Assembly: GCF_013623775.1 (NCBI RefSeq)
Contig: NZ_JABFAM010000011.1
Coordinates: 111,617-175,616 of the forward strand
DNA from: Rufibacter sp. XAAS-G3-1
Lineage (GTDB): Bacteria > Bacteroidota > Bacteroidia > Cytophagales > Hymenobacteraceae
Reading direction: 5' to 3'
DNA length: 64,000 bases
Part shown: positions 15,357 to 23,800 of the stretch, one piece after another
Numbering within the stretch: position 1 is the first letter of the stretch
How the letters are laid out: every line of letters starts with the position of its first letter
Notes under the pieces: model-generated
Told to the model about the DNA's origin: nothing
What the model saw: the letters and a program-made list of their open reading frames with translations, nothing else
Databases searched by the model: none
Translations under genes and position numbers: made by a program

Positions 15357-17150
15357 ATGCATCTTCCGTTTCCGCTTCTTCTAGGTGTAGCCGTTTTGCT
15401 GGGTGCGTGGTTCTCCTGGCTGGCCGTGCGCCGTCCAGACCGTAAACGGCTCCTTTGGCGAATTCTGGCTTCCTGGGTTGCCGTGGCGTGTCTGGTGTTG
15501 CTTCTGGCGCCGCCCAAAGTCACCCGCTCCTACAATGCCTCAGAAGTCATTCTCCTCACCGAAGGCTACAATCCAGACACCCTTCAAGTACTCGTAAACC
15601 GCCTCCGGCCGAAGCCTCAGGTGTATGCTTTTGGAACGGAAGCCAATAAAGCTGAAACGATCACCGATTTAGCCACTTTCCAACAAGAGCATCCCGCGGT
15701 AAAGACAGTGCACGTGCTGGGCTATGGCCTTCCGGCCGAGGAACTATCTGCATTGAGTTTAATGCGCTTAGTGCCGCATTTCTCAGAATTACCGGCAGGC
15801 GTACTAGAAGCTTCCTGGCCGCGGGAAATCACCCTGGGCGAAGAAGTGCACGTGCAGGGCAGGTTTCATGGGTCAGCAGCGCAAAATATAATGATCTATT
15901 TGCAGGCGGCGGGATTGCCCCGAGACTCCGTGGAAATTAAGCAAGGGGCAGACCAAGCCTTTTTTCTGAAATTCACCCCTAAAACGGCGGGGCAGTTTGT
16001 GTATGCGGCACGCTGGAAAGATGAAGAGGACTCTGTTCACCAGGAAGATCTTCCGGTGACGGTAAAGGCTCCGCGCCCGCTGAAGGTGTTGCTGCTATCC
16101 TCGGCACCGTCTTTTGAGGGCAAATTCCTGAAGAACGCTCTGGCAGCACAAGGGCACCGCGTGGCCGTCCGGAACCAGGTGAGCAAAGGCATGTACGCCA
16201 CCGAATGGGTGAACCAACCTGCTCTCCACCTGAACCGGCTCACGCCCGCGTTGCTCCAGAAGTTTGATGTGGTGCTGCTTGATGACGTCGCCTTGCAGAG
16301 CCTGGGAGCCGCAGAGAAACAAGCTTTGCAACGGGCCGTGCGCCAGCAGGGGCTGGGGATTTTGACCTCTATTTCGCAAAAGGCCCCTAAACCCATCAAC
16401 TTCTTCACCGAAGGCGTTTTCAGAACGGTTTCAGAAAAACAGGCCAGAAACGCAGCCGTACAATGGCCCAAGCAAACAGGTGCCAATGCGGTGCTTTCAC
16501 TACCTAATTCAGTTATACAACCCCAGGAAGGCCAGCAACCCTTGATTTGGGAACAGAACCCAACGCAGGCCCAGGTGCTGCGGTACCGGAAAGGAATGGG
16601 ACAAGTGGGCGTCAGTCTGGTGCCTGAAACCTTTCCGCTGGCCTTGGAAGGAAAAGAAACCCTGTACCGGCAGTACTGGGCCACAGTCCTGACCGCCCTG
16701 GCAAAGCCCGAAGAAGAAGCGCTGGCGGTTGCGCCCCATCAGCATCAAGTGTTTCTCCAGGTTCTTCAACCCGTCACTTTCTCGGCTACTTCTTCCGGTG
16801 CCGGCCAGAAAACACTGACGGATGCTTCGGGAGCGGCCATGGGAGCGTATTCTCACGTTTCTTCGCTCTTGCCTTCGCACCAGCTGTTCACTTTCTGGCC
16901 GAAAACCAAAGGGTGGTACGCCTTGCAGGAAAACGCCGGGGCGAAAGCTGGTTTTTACGTGCATTCAGAAACCGCCTGGCGTACGCAAAGGCTGCACCAG
17001 CGGCAACAAGCCTTGCAGAAAGCAGCTTTGGTCTCGGCTGCGCCGATGCGTGCTGCCCGGTTCACGAAGGAAGAACCTATGCCTTTGTGGATTTTGGGGT
17101 TGGGCCTGTTGTTTTCGCTGGGATTTTTATGGCTAGAGGAGAAGATTTGA
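15357..17150 (+). CDS. Membrane protein with GATase1-like domain, partner of the BatA/DUF4175 cluster
   Basis: 597 residues from the ATG at 15357, three bases after the preceding stop codon. Two N-terminal membrane helices (about 4-22 and 34-52) and one at the C-terminus (WILGLGLLFSLGFLWL) bracket a large extracytoplasmic region. The stretch PLKVLLLSSAPSFEGKFLKNA to LLDDVALQSLGAAEKQAL has the alternating strand-helix pattern of the class I glutamine amidotransferase-like fold, without a recognisable catalytic Cys. Such proteins occur with BatA/VWA families in Bacteroidota. The role is unknown; envelope stress is suggested by context only. A family A copy lies in frame near residues 353-366. 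Confidence 0.7.
   Translation: MHLPFPLLLGVAVLLGAWFSWLAVRRPDRKRLLWRILASWVAVACLVLLLAPPKVTRSYNASEVILLTEGYNPDTLQVLVNRLRPKPQVYAFGTEANKAETITDLATFQQEHPAVKTVHVLGYGLPAEELSALSLMRLVPHFSELPAGVLEASWPREITLGEEVHVQGRFHGSAAQNIMIYLQAAGLPRDSVEIKQGADQAFFLKFTPKTAGQFVYAARWKDEEDSVHQEDLPVTVKAPRPLKVLLLSSAPSFEGKFLKNALAAQGHRVAVRNQVSKGMYATEWVNQPALHLNRLTPALLQKFDVVLLDDVALQSLGAAEKQALQRAVRQQGLGILTSISQKAPKPINFFTEGVFRTVSEKQARNAAVQWPKQTGANAVLSLPNSVIQPQEGQQPLIWEQNPTQAQVLRYRKGMGQVGVSLVPETFPLALEGKETLYRQYWATVLTALAKPEEEALAVAPHQHQVFLQVLQPVTFSATSSGAGQKTLTDASGAAMGAYSHVSSLLPSHQLFTFWPKTKGWYALQENAGAKAGFYVHSETAWRTQRLHQRQQALQKAALVSAAPMRAARFTKEEPMPLWILGLGLLFSLGFLWLEEKI
16413..16453. repeat. Family A copy inside the membrane-protein gene
   Basis: GGCGTTTTCAGAACGGTTTC with GAAAAACAGGCCAGAAACG. 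It is translated as GVFRTVSEKQARNAA; the SEK register matches the other coding copies. Confidence 0.65.
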
Positions 17151-17218
17151 TTTTATACCATCCTAGTCACCATCTCCTGTCCGTAGCCTCTGCTTGGGAT
17201 TAGCTTGTTTCGAGTTAT

Positions 17219-17430
17219 TGGCAGGTGCATGCAGTTTGCTGTTCCCCTGGCTTTTCTGCTTTTCTCGTGGGTGCAAGTACTGTATTGTTTCATAGTTTCC
17301 GCTAAGCGCTCACGGCCGCGGGGCCCCGTCTTCCCCTCTCGCACTGCCCTTTCGGCCTGGGAAGTCCTTTGCTCTTAGTTTTGCCTATCTATGGCCAAAA
17401 GCGAGGCGCGCTCAGGAAAGACTGGAATTG
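17219..17430. repeat. Family E 210-bp GC-rich repeat, copy 1
   Basis: The core from about 17312 (GGCCGCGGGGCCCCGTC onward through CTCGCACTGCCCTTTCGGCC) and the tail GGCCAAAAGCGAGGCGCGCTC recur at 47479-47600. The less conserved left part starts with AGGTGCATGCAGTTTGCTG. Spacing between the conserved blocks is nearly equal in both copies. On the minus strand both copies can encode a short peptide starting MREGKTGPRG from GTG, which may be chance. Confidence 0.7.
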
Positions 17431-17689
17431 AGAAAGTAGCAAAAGTGGTGATCATAGAACCCGTAGAGACCAGGCACCGCCTTGTCTCTCACGCATATTC
17501 CTTTCTTCTTACAAAGGCGTATTCCCCTCCTCAGAGGGGTAGGGGTGGATTTTGGCTTTCCACCATCTTTTTCTTAGACACACCAATCGTTCAACCGTTT
17601 AAGCCCTTACCAGAGTAAAAAATCTGGCAAGAAGCCTTAGAAGGTTTTCACCTGGCTCAAACGTGCTTCCCAAACAGAAAAGGGGGCAG

Positions 17690-17729
17690 CCGTTTTCGGG
17701 TTGATTATCAGAAATCAGCTTAAAAACGA
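17690..17729. repeat. Family A palindrome
   Basis: CCGTTTTCGGGTTGATTATC with GAAATCAGCTTAAAAACG. It lies 30 bp beyond the stop of the minus-strand OmpA/PD40 gene and may serve as its terminator. Confidence 0.65.
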
Positions 17730-17758
17730 CCGTATTACTTTGTAAATGGCTTTAGCAG

Positions 17759-19744
17759 TTACTTGATAATCTTGAACTCGGTGCGGCGGTTGAGTTGGTG
17801 TTCTTCTTCAGGGCAGGGCACGCCGTCTTTGCAGCGGTTCAGCAATTTGGTTTCGCCGTAGCCTTTGTCTACCACGCGTTTAGCGTCAATGCCCTGCGAG
17901 AGAATGTACTTCACGGCGCTGGCGGCCCGCAACTGGGACAGCATGAGGTTGTACTTGTGGCTTTCACGGCTGTCGGTGTGGGAACTCAGCTCAATCTTAA
18001 TGGTGGGGTTGTCCCGCAGCATGCCCACTACTTTATCCAGTTCGGCAATGGCCTCCGGCCGAAGGTTGTGCTTGTCCAGGTCATAATAGAGGTTCTCCAG
18101 CACAATGGGTTGGTTGGGTGTGTCGCGGTCCAGCACCATCTCAATCTGCACGGTGTCGGTGATGATGCGGCAGTCGGGCATCACGTGGAACGTGCGGGTG
18201 AGGTAGCCTTTCTTGCTGCCTCTAATGGTGTAGGTCTGGTTCGCGTTCACCGCGAATAGGAACCGCCCGTCTTTATCGGTTTCCAACTGAAAGGAACTGG
18301 TGGCCTCACCGTTCACCATCACCTCCAGTTTCACATCGCCCACGGGCACTTGCCGGGCACGCCCGTTCCGGTTGGGGATGCGGGCGTAGGTCACGCCCGC
18401 CAGCTTACACGGAATATCAGTGGGCTTGAACCGGTAGATGTTGTCTGAGCCTTTATCGCCTTCGCGGTTGGAAGACAGGTAGCCGCTTTTGCCGTCTTTT
18501 TCGTAAATCAGCCCGAAATCATCGCGCGGCGAGTTGAACGGATAGTACAGGTTCTCCACGTTGCGCCAGGTGGCCCGGCTGCCTTCGGCCGAAAAGATGT
18601 CTAGCCCGCCCATGCCCATGTGCCCGTCTGAAGAGAAATACAGGGTGCCGTCGGCGTGTACCACCGGAAAAACCTCTTTGCCGCTGGTATTGACGGTAGG
18701 CCCCGCATTGACCGGCGTAGACCAACTGCCGTCTTTCTGGCGCTCGCTGAAGTAAATATCAGACTGGCCGTGGCCGCCCGGCATGTCTGACACGAAGTAC
18801 AACACCTGCCCATCGGGCGAAAGGGCCGGATGCCCCATCGAATATTTCTCTCCTTGGTTAAACGGAAACGCTTTTACGTCCTGCCATTTTCCTTTGGCAA
18901 AGGTGGCGCTGTAAATTTCCAGCCGGTTAATGAATTCGTCTTTTTTGGAGTAACGCTGCCAGTTGTTTTCGGTGACCAGTTCATCGGGTAACACCCGGTT
19001 TTTGACCTGCTTGGTGCGGGTAAAAAACACCTCGGTGAAATCTGGCGAGAACGTGGCAATGGCGTTATGGAACTGCGTGTTGATGGATTTCTCCAGCGGT
19101 TTTATTTCGCCCCAGGCGTTAGGGCCTTTACGTTGCGCGTGGTACAGTTGCAGGTAGGGCGCACCCGTCCAGCCGTAGACTTTCTGCTCGGCTCCGTTCT
19201 GGCTGCGCCCTCTGTCAGAGGAAAACACCAGCCCGTCTTGGTAAAAAACGGGGCTGAAATCGGCGAAGGAGGAGTTGAGCAGGCTGTCGGCCACCACGTC
19301 TATTCCCAACGGCCGGGCAATCCAACTTAAAGCCAGGTCACAGGCGTTGGCCAGGGTAAGGGCTTCCTGCCGCCGACTGGGTTCTTTTTCAGCAAAAAGC
19401 AGGTAATGTTTTTTTGCGATGGTGTACTCACCATTCTGGCGGCAGGCATTGGCGTAATACAAAAGATTGACCGCCGCCGTGCCCGGAAAACCCAGCGCCT
19501 GCTTATACCAGAACTCCGCGGCACTGGGCTGGTTGATGAGTCGGTAGCAATGGGCAATACGCTCGGTGATGTGCAGCGTGGGCTGTTCTTTTTCCAGCTG
19601 CTTTTGGTATTCCTCCAGCGCCAGGGCGTAATCAAAATTAGTGTAGTGCTTATCTGCTTTGGATTGGGTCGCCTGCGCCTGAGCAACGGCAGGCGTTACC
19701 CAGAGGCTGATACAAAGCAGTGATACGAGGTAAAAAATCTTCAC
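17759..19744 (-). CDS. OmpA-family protein with TPR and PD40 propeller, PorE-like; T9SS-associated
   Basis: 661 residues from a GTG at 19744. Signal peptide about 1-23; TPR-like helices about 25-170; PD40/WD40-like beta-propeller about 190-425 (SPDGQVLYFVSDMPGGHG, YFSSDGHMGMGGLDI); a carboxypeptidase-regulatory-like beta domain about 435-525; OmpA C-terminal domain about 545-661 (LYYDLDKHNLRPEA, SSHTDSRES, LSQLRAASAV). The Asp and Arg expected to bind diaminopimelate in peptidoglycan are present. This TPR-PD40-CRD-OmpA order is that of PorE-type proteins, which tie T9SS components to the cell wall. It is the third gene of the adhesin/SprF operon, so it may anchor that adhesin's attachment complex. 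Confidence 0.88.
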   Translation of the reverse strand: MKIFYLVSLLCISLWVTPAVAQAQATQSKADKHYTNFDYALALEEYQKQLEKEQPTLHITERIAHCYRLINQPSAAEFWYKQALGFPGTAAVNLLYYANACRQNGEYTIAKKHYLLFAEKEPSRRQEALTLANACDLALSWIARPLGIDVVADSLLNSSFADFSPVFYQDGLVFSSDRGRSQNGAEQKVYGWTGAPYLQLYHAQRKGPNAWGEIKPLEKSINTQFHNAIATFSPDFTEVFFTRTKQVKNRVLPDELVTENNWQRYSKKDEFINRLEIYSATFAKGKWQDVKAFPFNQGEKYSMGHPALSPDGQVLYFVSDMPGGHGQSDIYFSERQKDGSWSTPVNAGPTVNTSGKEVFPVVHADGTLYFSSDGHMGMGGLDIFSAEGSRATWRNVENLYYPFNSPRDDFGLIYEKDGKSGYLSSNREGDKGSDNIYRFKPTDIPCKLAGVTYARIPNRNGRARQVPVGDVKLEVMVNGEATSSFQLETDKDGRFLFAVNANQTYTIRGSKKGYLTRTFHVMPDCRIITDTVQIEMVLDRDTPNQPIVLENLYYDLDKHNLRPEAIAELDKVVGMLRDNPTIKIELSSHTDSRESHKYNLMLSQLRAASAVKYILSQGIDAKRVVDKGYGETKLLNRCKDGVPCPEEEHQLNRRTEFKIIK

Positions 19745-19781
19745 AATTCCAGTTCTTGCACCAGTTGGTAAATAGAGTAGG

Positions 19782-19820
19782 CTGCTTTGGGCTTGTTTTC
19801 AGGAAAACGGGCTTAAAACA
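19782..19820. repeat. Family A palindrome
   Basis: TGCTTTGGGCTTGTTTTC with GAAAACGGGCTTAAAACA, between the SprF-like and OmpA/PD40 genes in the transcribed operon spacer. Confidence 0.7.
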
Positions 19821-19835
19821 GGTTGATACGTAATA

Positions 19836-20798
19836 TCAAAAGTACCGCGGCGTGAGCATACGGCCATACTTCTTCTGCAGGAAATTATAGCCCAAAGAAA
19901 TCTCATGGCTAGAGTAGCTGCGCAGTTGGTTCAACGAGAAATCATAGGAATACCCAATCCGCATGAGCGGCGAAGGATGCAGTTCCAGCAAAACCGCCAG
20001 TGCGTTGCCTAGACGGGTAGCCGTGGCGAATTCACGGTTATTAAAGATATTCAGCGTGGTCCGGAAGGAGGTGCCCAGCCAGATTTGCTCATGAAACAGC
20101 AAAAACGTGTTCAAATCCAGCGCGGCCGGACCTTTGAAATCTTCTTTGAGCAAAATGCTGGGCCTGAACTTGACCGTTCGGCTTAAATCAAAGACCCCGC
20201 CCGAAGTCAGGAATAAGTGCGGCTTAGGGTCGGTGGGCAACCCATCCTGGAAGAAGACCACATTCCCCACAGAAAGGCCGGTGTAAAACCGGTTGCTGTA
20301 CAGGTAAGCACCCACGCGCGCGCTAGGCTTCACGGCCCGTTCAATCCCCATAGGGATGGCCACATCGTCCCGTTCAGCGGGGTCTAGCTTGGTACCGTCT
20401 AAGGTTTGCTGGGTTGCGCCCAAGGAAATGCCCACCGCCAACTTGGTGCGGGGGCTCAAGGTAATCCGCACCGCGGAATTGAAAGAAACCTCGGTAAACC
20501 GCTGGGCACCCAGCCGGTCATTGGTGATGAGAAACCCGGCGGCTAGTTTGCGGTTCAGGTTTCCGTCAAAGCTGAGCGTCTGGCTCACGGGCGCCCCCTC
20601 CAGACCCGTCCACTGACTTCGGTGCGACCCGCTGACGCTGGAAAAGCCTTTACTTCCGGCATACGCCGGATTCAGCAACAGGCCGTTGAACATGTACTGC
20701 GTGAACTGCGGGTCTTGCTGCCCAAACCCCACCAGCGGAAAGCCCAGCAAAGTTACCAGCACCAAAACAGCTTTCATCGCGTTTTTCATTCTCCTCAT
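19836..20798 (-). CDS. PorP/SprF family type IX secretion membrane protein
   Basis: 320 residues. Signal peptide (about 1-27, ends VGFGQ), then the family hallmark QDPQFTQYMFNGLLLNPAYAGSKG and a series of amphipathic beta-strands ending in an aromatic residue (PRYF), as in 14-strand outer-membrane barrels. PorP/SprF proteins are paired with T9SS cargo bearing type B C-terminal domains and are needed for its secretion or surface attachment. The gene starts 6 bp after the stop of the giant adhesin, which carries exactly such a tail. A second in-frame ATG at 20789 would remove three residues; the choice does not alter the signal peptide. Confidence 0.93.
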   Translation of the reverse strand: MRRMKNAMKAVLVLVTLLGFPLVGFGQQDPQFTQYMFNGLLLNPAYAGSKGFSSVSGSHRSQWTGLEGAPVSQTLSFDGNLNRKLAAGFLITNDRLGAQRFTEVSFNSAVRITLSPRTKLAVGISLGATQQTLDGTKLDPAERDDVAIPMGIERAVKPSARVGAYLYSNRFYTGLSVGNVVFFQDGLPTDPKPHLFLTSGGVFDLSRTVKFRPSILLKEDFKGPAALDLNTFLLFHEQIWLGTSFRTTLNIFNNREFATATRLGNALAVLLELHPSPLMRIGYSYDFSLNQLRSYSSHEISLGYNFLQKKYGRMLTPRYF

Positions 20799-20804
20799 TT
20801 CCGT

Positions 20805-23800
20805 TTAGCGCATGATGGTTACGTAGCCCTTCTTGGTTTCTTCCTGGCCTTCGCAGAGACGCACCCGCAGCACATAATAGTAAGTGCCTTCGGCCAGGCC
20901 GCCGCCGTTCCAGTTGTTGCGGTATTTTTTCATGCGGTACACCTCGCTGCCCCACCGGTTCATGATCACGACCTCGTTTTCTGGGTATTCCAGCAGATTC
21001 GCGACTACCCACACATCGTTCTTTCCGTCATTGTTAGGGGAGAAGACATTGGGCACATGCAGTTGCGGGGCCAGGAACTTAGGCACCATCTCCAGCATAG
21101 CCGAGGTGGTGGCACAAGTTCCGTTGTTGACCTCTACCATTAGTTTGGCAGAACCCGGCAGCGCGTTTTCTGGGGCCTGCACGGTTACTTTATCAGCGCC
21201 CTGCCCAGAGGTGATGGCCCAACCCGGCGTATCAGAAATGATGCTCCATTTGTAAGAGACCCCGGCCATGGCCGGTACAGAGAACTGGTTGCCCACGCAC
21301 GCGGAGCTCTCATCTTTTATCACCGGAGCTACTCCTAAGCCGGGCGCTACCGTCACCGATAAGTTGGCCTCGGCACTGTTTCCGCAGCCGTTCACGGTTT
21401 TCACGCTTACCAGACCGGCACCCGCCTGCGTGGAGACCACAAGGCGGTCAGTCCCTTGTCCGCTGATGATTTTCCAACCGGTAGGCACGCTCCACTCATA
21501 GGTTGCGGCACTTCCGGTTTGGGTGACGGTGTACACCCGCTGCTCCCCGGAAGCACAGAAAGCGATAGGGCCATCAATCACGCCGGGCTTCAAGGCTCCC
21601 CCCACGCTGGGGACAACCGTCAGGCTTTTCTCCAGACTTGCGCCGCAGCCATTGAAGGCTTTTACTGAGACCACGCCACTAGCCGCCGACGGCACCACGG
21701 TAATAGTATTGGTATTCTGACCAGCTATCAGTGACCAACCTGCGGGCACCGACCACATGTATTGGGTTGCGCCGGGGCTGTTGATGCTGTAGGTGACGCT
21801 GCCCGCATTGACACACACCAGGGTACTCCCCGTAATCTCGCCCGTAATCACCGGTACTCCCGTGGTGGGTACCACCGCCACTGCGCGGCTTTCACTTTGT
21901 CCGCAACCATTCTTCGCCACCACGCTTACCTGGCCGTTTTGACTTCCGGCGGTGACGGTAAGTTTGGTAGTGCCTTGGCCAGCTTCAATGAGCCAACCCG
22001 CCGGAACCGTCCATTCATACTCCGAAGCTCCGTTTACCGCCTGAATTTCAAAAACCAGCCCTTTTTCGCCCGCACAGGGCGTAAGCGCCGCCGCTATTAC
22101 CTGCATTGGGTTCGGCCGGAGAGGCGGCACGGTTTGTACCTGCACCTGGAGCGAACTGACGCTTGAGGTAATGCCGCAGCCGTTCACACCCCGCACACTT
22201 ATCACGCCATTAGAGGTTCCTGGCACCACTGTAATGGAGTGGGTTCCCTGACCTAACTCAATGTTCCAACCCGCAGGCACCACCCAGGCATAGGTGTTCA
22301 CATAAACATCATTGGGTACTTGATACGTCAGGCGCGAGGCAGTGCAAGTGGCCGACTGTCCGGTGATTGGCCCTAGGGCAAACGGCGCACTGCTGGCTAC
22401 ACTTACCGCCAAATTAGCTGTGGCACTGCCGCCGCAGGCATCTGAAATAGCCACAGAGATAGTACCCGCGCCGGTTCCTGCTTTTACCTGAATGGCCGTG
22501 GTGTTCTCCCCGCTTACAAGCTGCCATCCGACCGGAACCTTCCAAGTGTACTGGGTAGCCCCGGCAACCGCTTCCACCGAATAGGTGATGGGTTCATCGT
22601 TTACGCAAGCAGCTTTAGCGCCCGTGATGATAAGGGGGGTGGCAGAGAGCGGCGGAGAAACAGATATGCTGGTAGAGTCTGCGCTGGTTCCGCAATAATT
22701 GGAAGCAACTACTTTCAGATATCCGCCGGTAGCACCGGGTCTTACGCTGATAGAACCCGTACCCTGCCCGGAAAGAATTTCCCAACCAGCCGGAGCTGAC
22801 CAGGTATAGCTGTTGATTCCTTCGGCTTCCGTCACGGTGTACGTGCGCGGCGCGGCCGAGGCACAGAATGCGCTCTCTCCTGTAATGGCCCCAATAGCAG
22901 GCGGAACAGAAGTAGACACCTTTACCGCAAGAACTGAGGCAGCACTGGTTCCGCACGCATTGCCAGCGGTTACCTGTACTTGTCCGGCCGAAGGCCCCAC
23001 GCGCACGACCAACGAAGTGGTGCCCTGGCCCCGCAGGATGGCCCAACCAGTGGGAACTGACCAATTGTACGTAGCAGCCCCGTTCACTTGACCCACGCTA
23101 TAGGTTACTTCGCCCGAAGTGGCGCAAAGGTTGGCTGATCCTGAAATAAGGCCTGGCGTGGCGGGGAGAGTGGGTGAAGCCGTTACCGCTAATGAACGGG
23201 TGACACTCTGCCCGCAGCCATTTCTGGCCAATACCTGAATAACACCGTTACCCGTTCCGGCTTTCACCGTGATTTCCCGCATTCCTTGCCCGCTGACAAT
23301 TTCCCAACCCTCTGGCACTTGCCAGAGGAAAGATGCCGCTGCATTGGTAGAGGTGATGCTGTACGTAAGTTGGTTTGCGCTGGAGCAGCCCGCTACTTCG
23401 CCCTGGATGGTGGCAGCTAACACCGGCACACCGGCCGCTGGAGTTACTTCCAGGTGGGTAGCTGCGCTTTGTCCGCAATTGTTGCTGGCGGTTACCGTTA
23501 CTTGCCCGGCGGTAGTTCCTGCTTTTACCACAATAGAGGCACCACCTTGCCCCGAAATCAGATTCCAACCATCGGGCAGCGCCCAGGTATACGTGAGCCC
23601 CGCCACGGCATTAGGCACAGAATACGTTTGCTGGCCGTCACTGCAAGGAACCGTTTCACCGGTAATAGAAGCGGGAGCGACTGGCACCGTAGTGGCGGGC
23701 GTTACTGCCAGCGTTCTCACCGGGCTGTTTCCGCAGCCGTTGCTTCCCATCACAGAAATGCTGCCGGGGGTGGCACCGGCTTTCACCTTGATGGTGTGCG

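Larger units (their letters stand above)
17151..17758. other. 608-bp convergent intergenic region made of repeats
   Basis: No gene is recognised between the convergent membrane-protein and OmpA/PD40 genes. It holds a family E repeat (17219-17430), a short CCCCTCC/GGAGGGG repeat (about 17514-17560) and a family A copy (17690-17729). Short open frames here lie inside repeat DNA. Confidence 0.7.
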
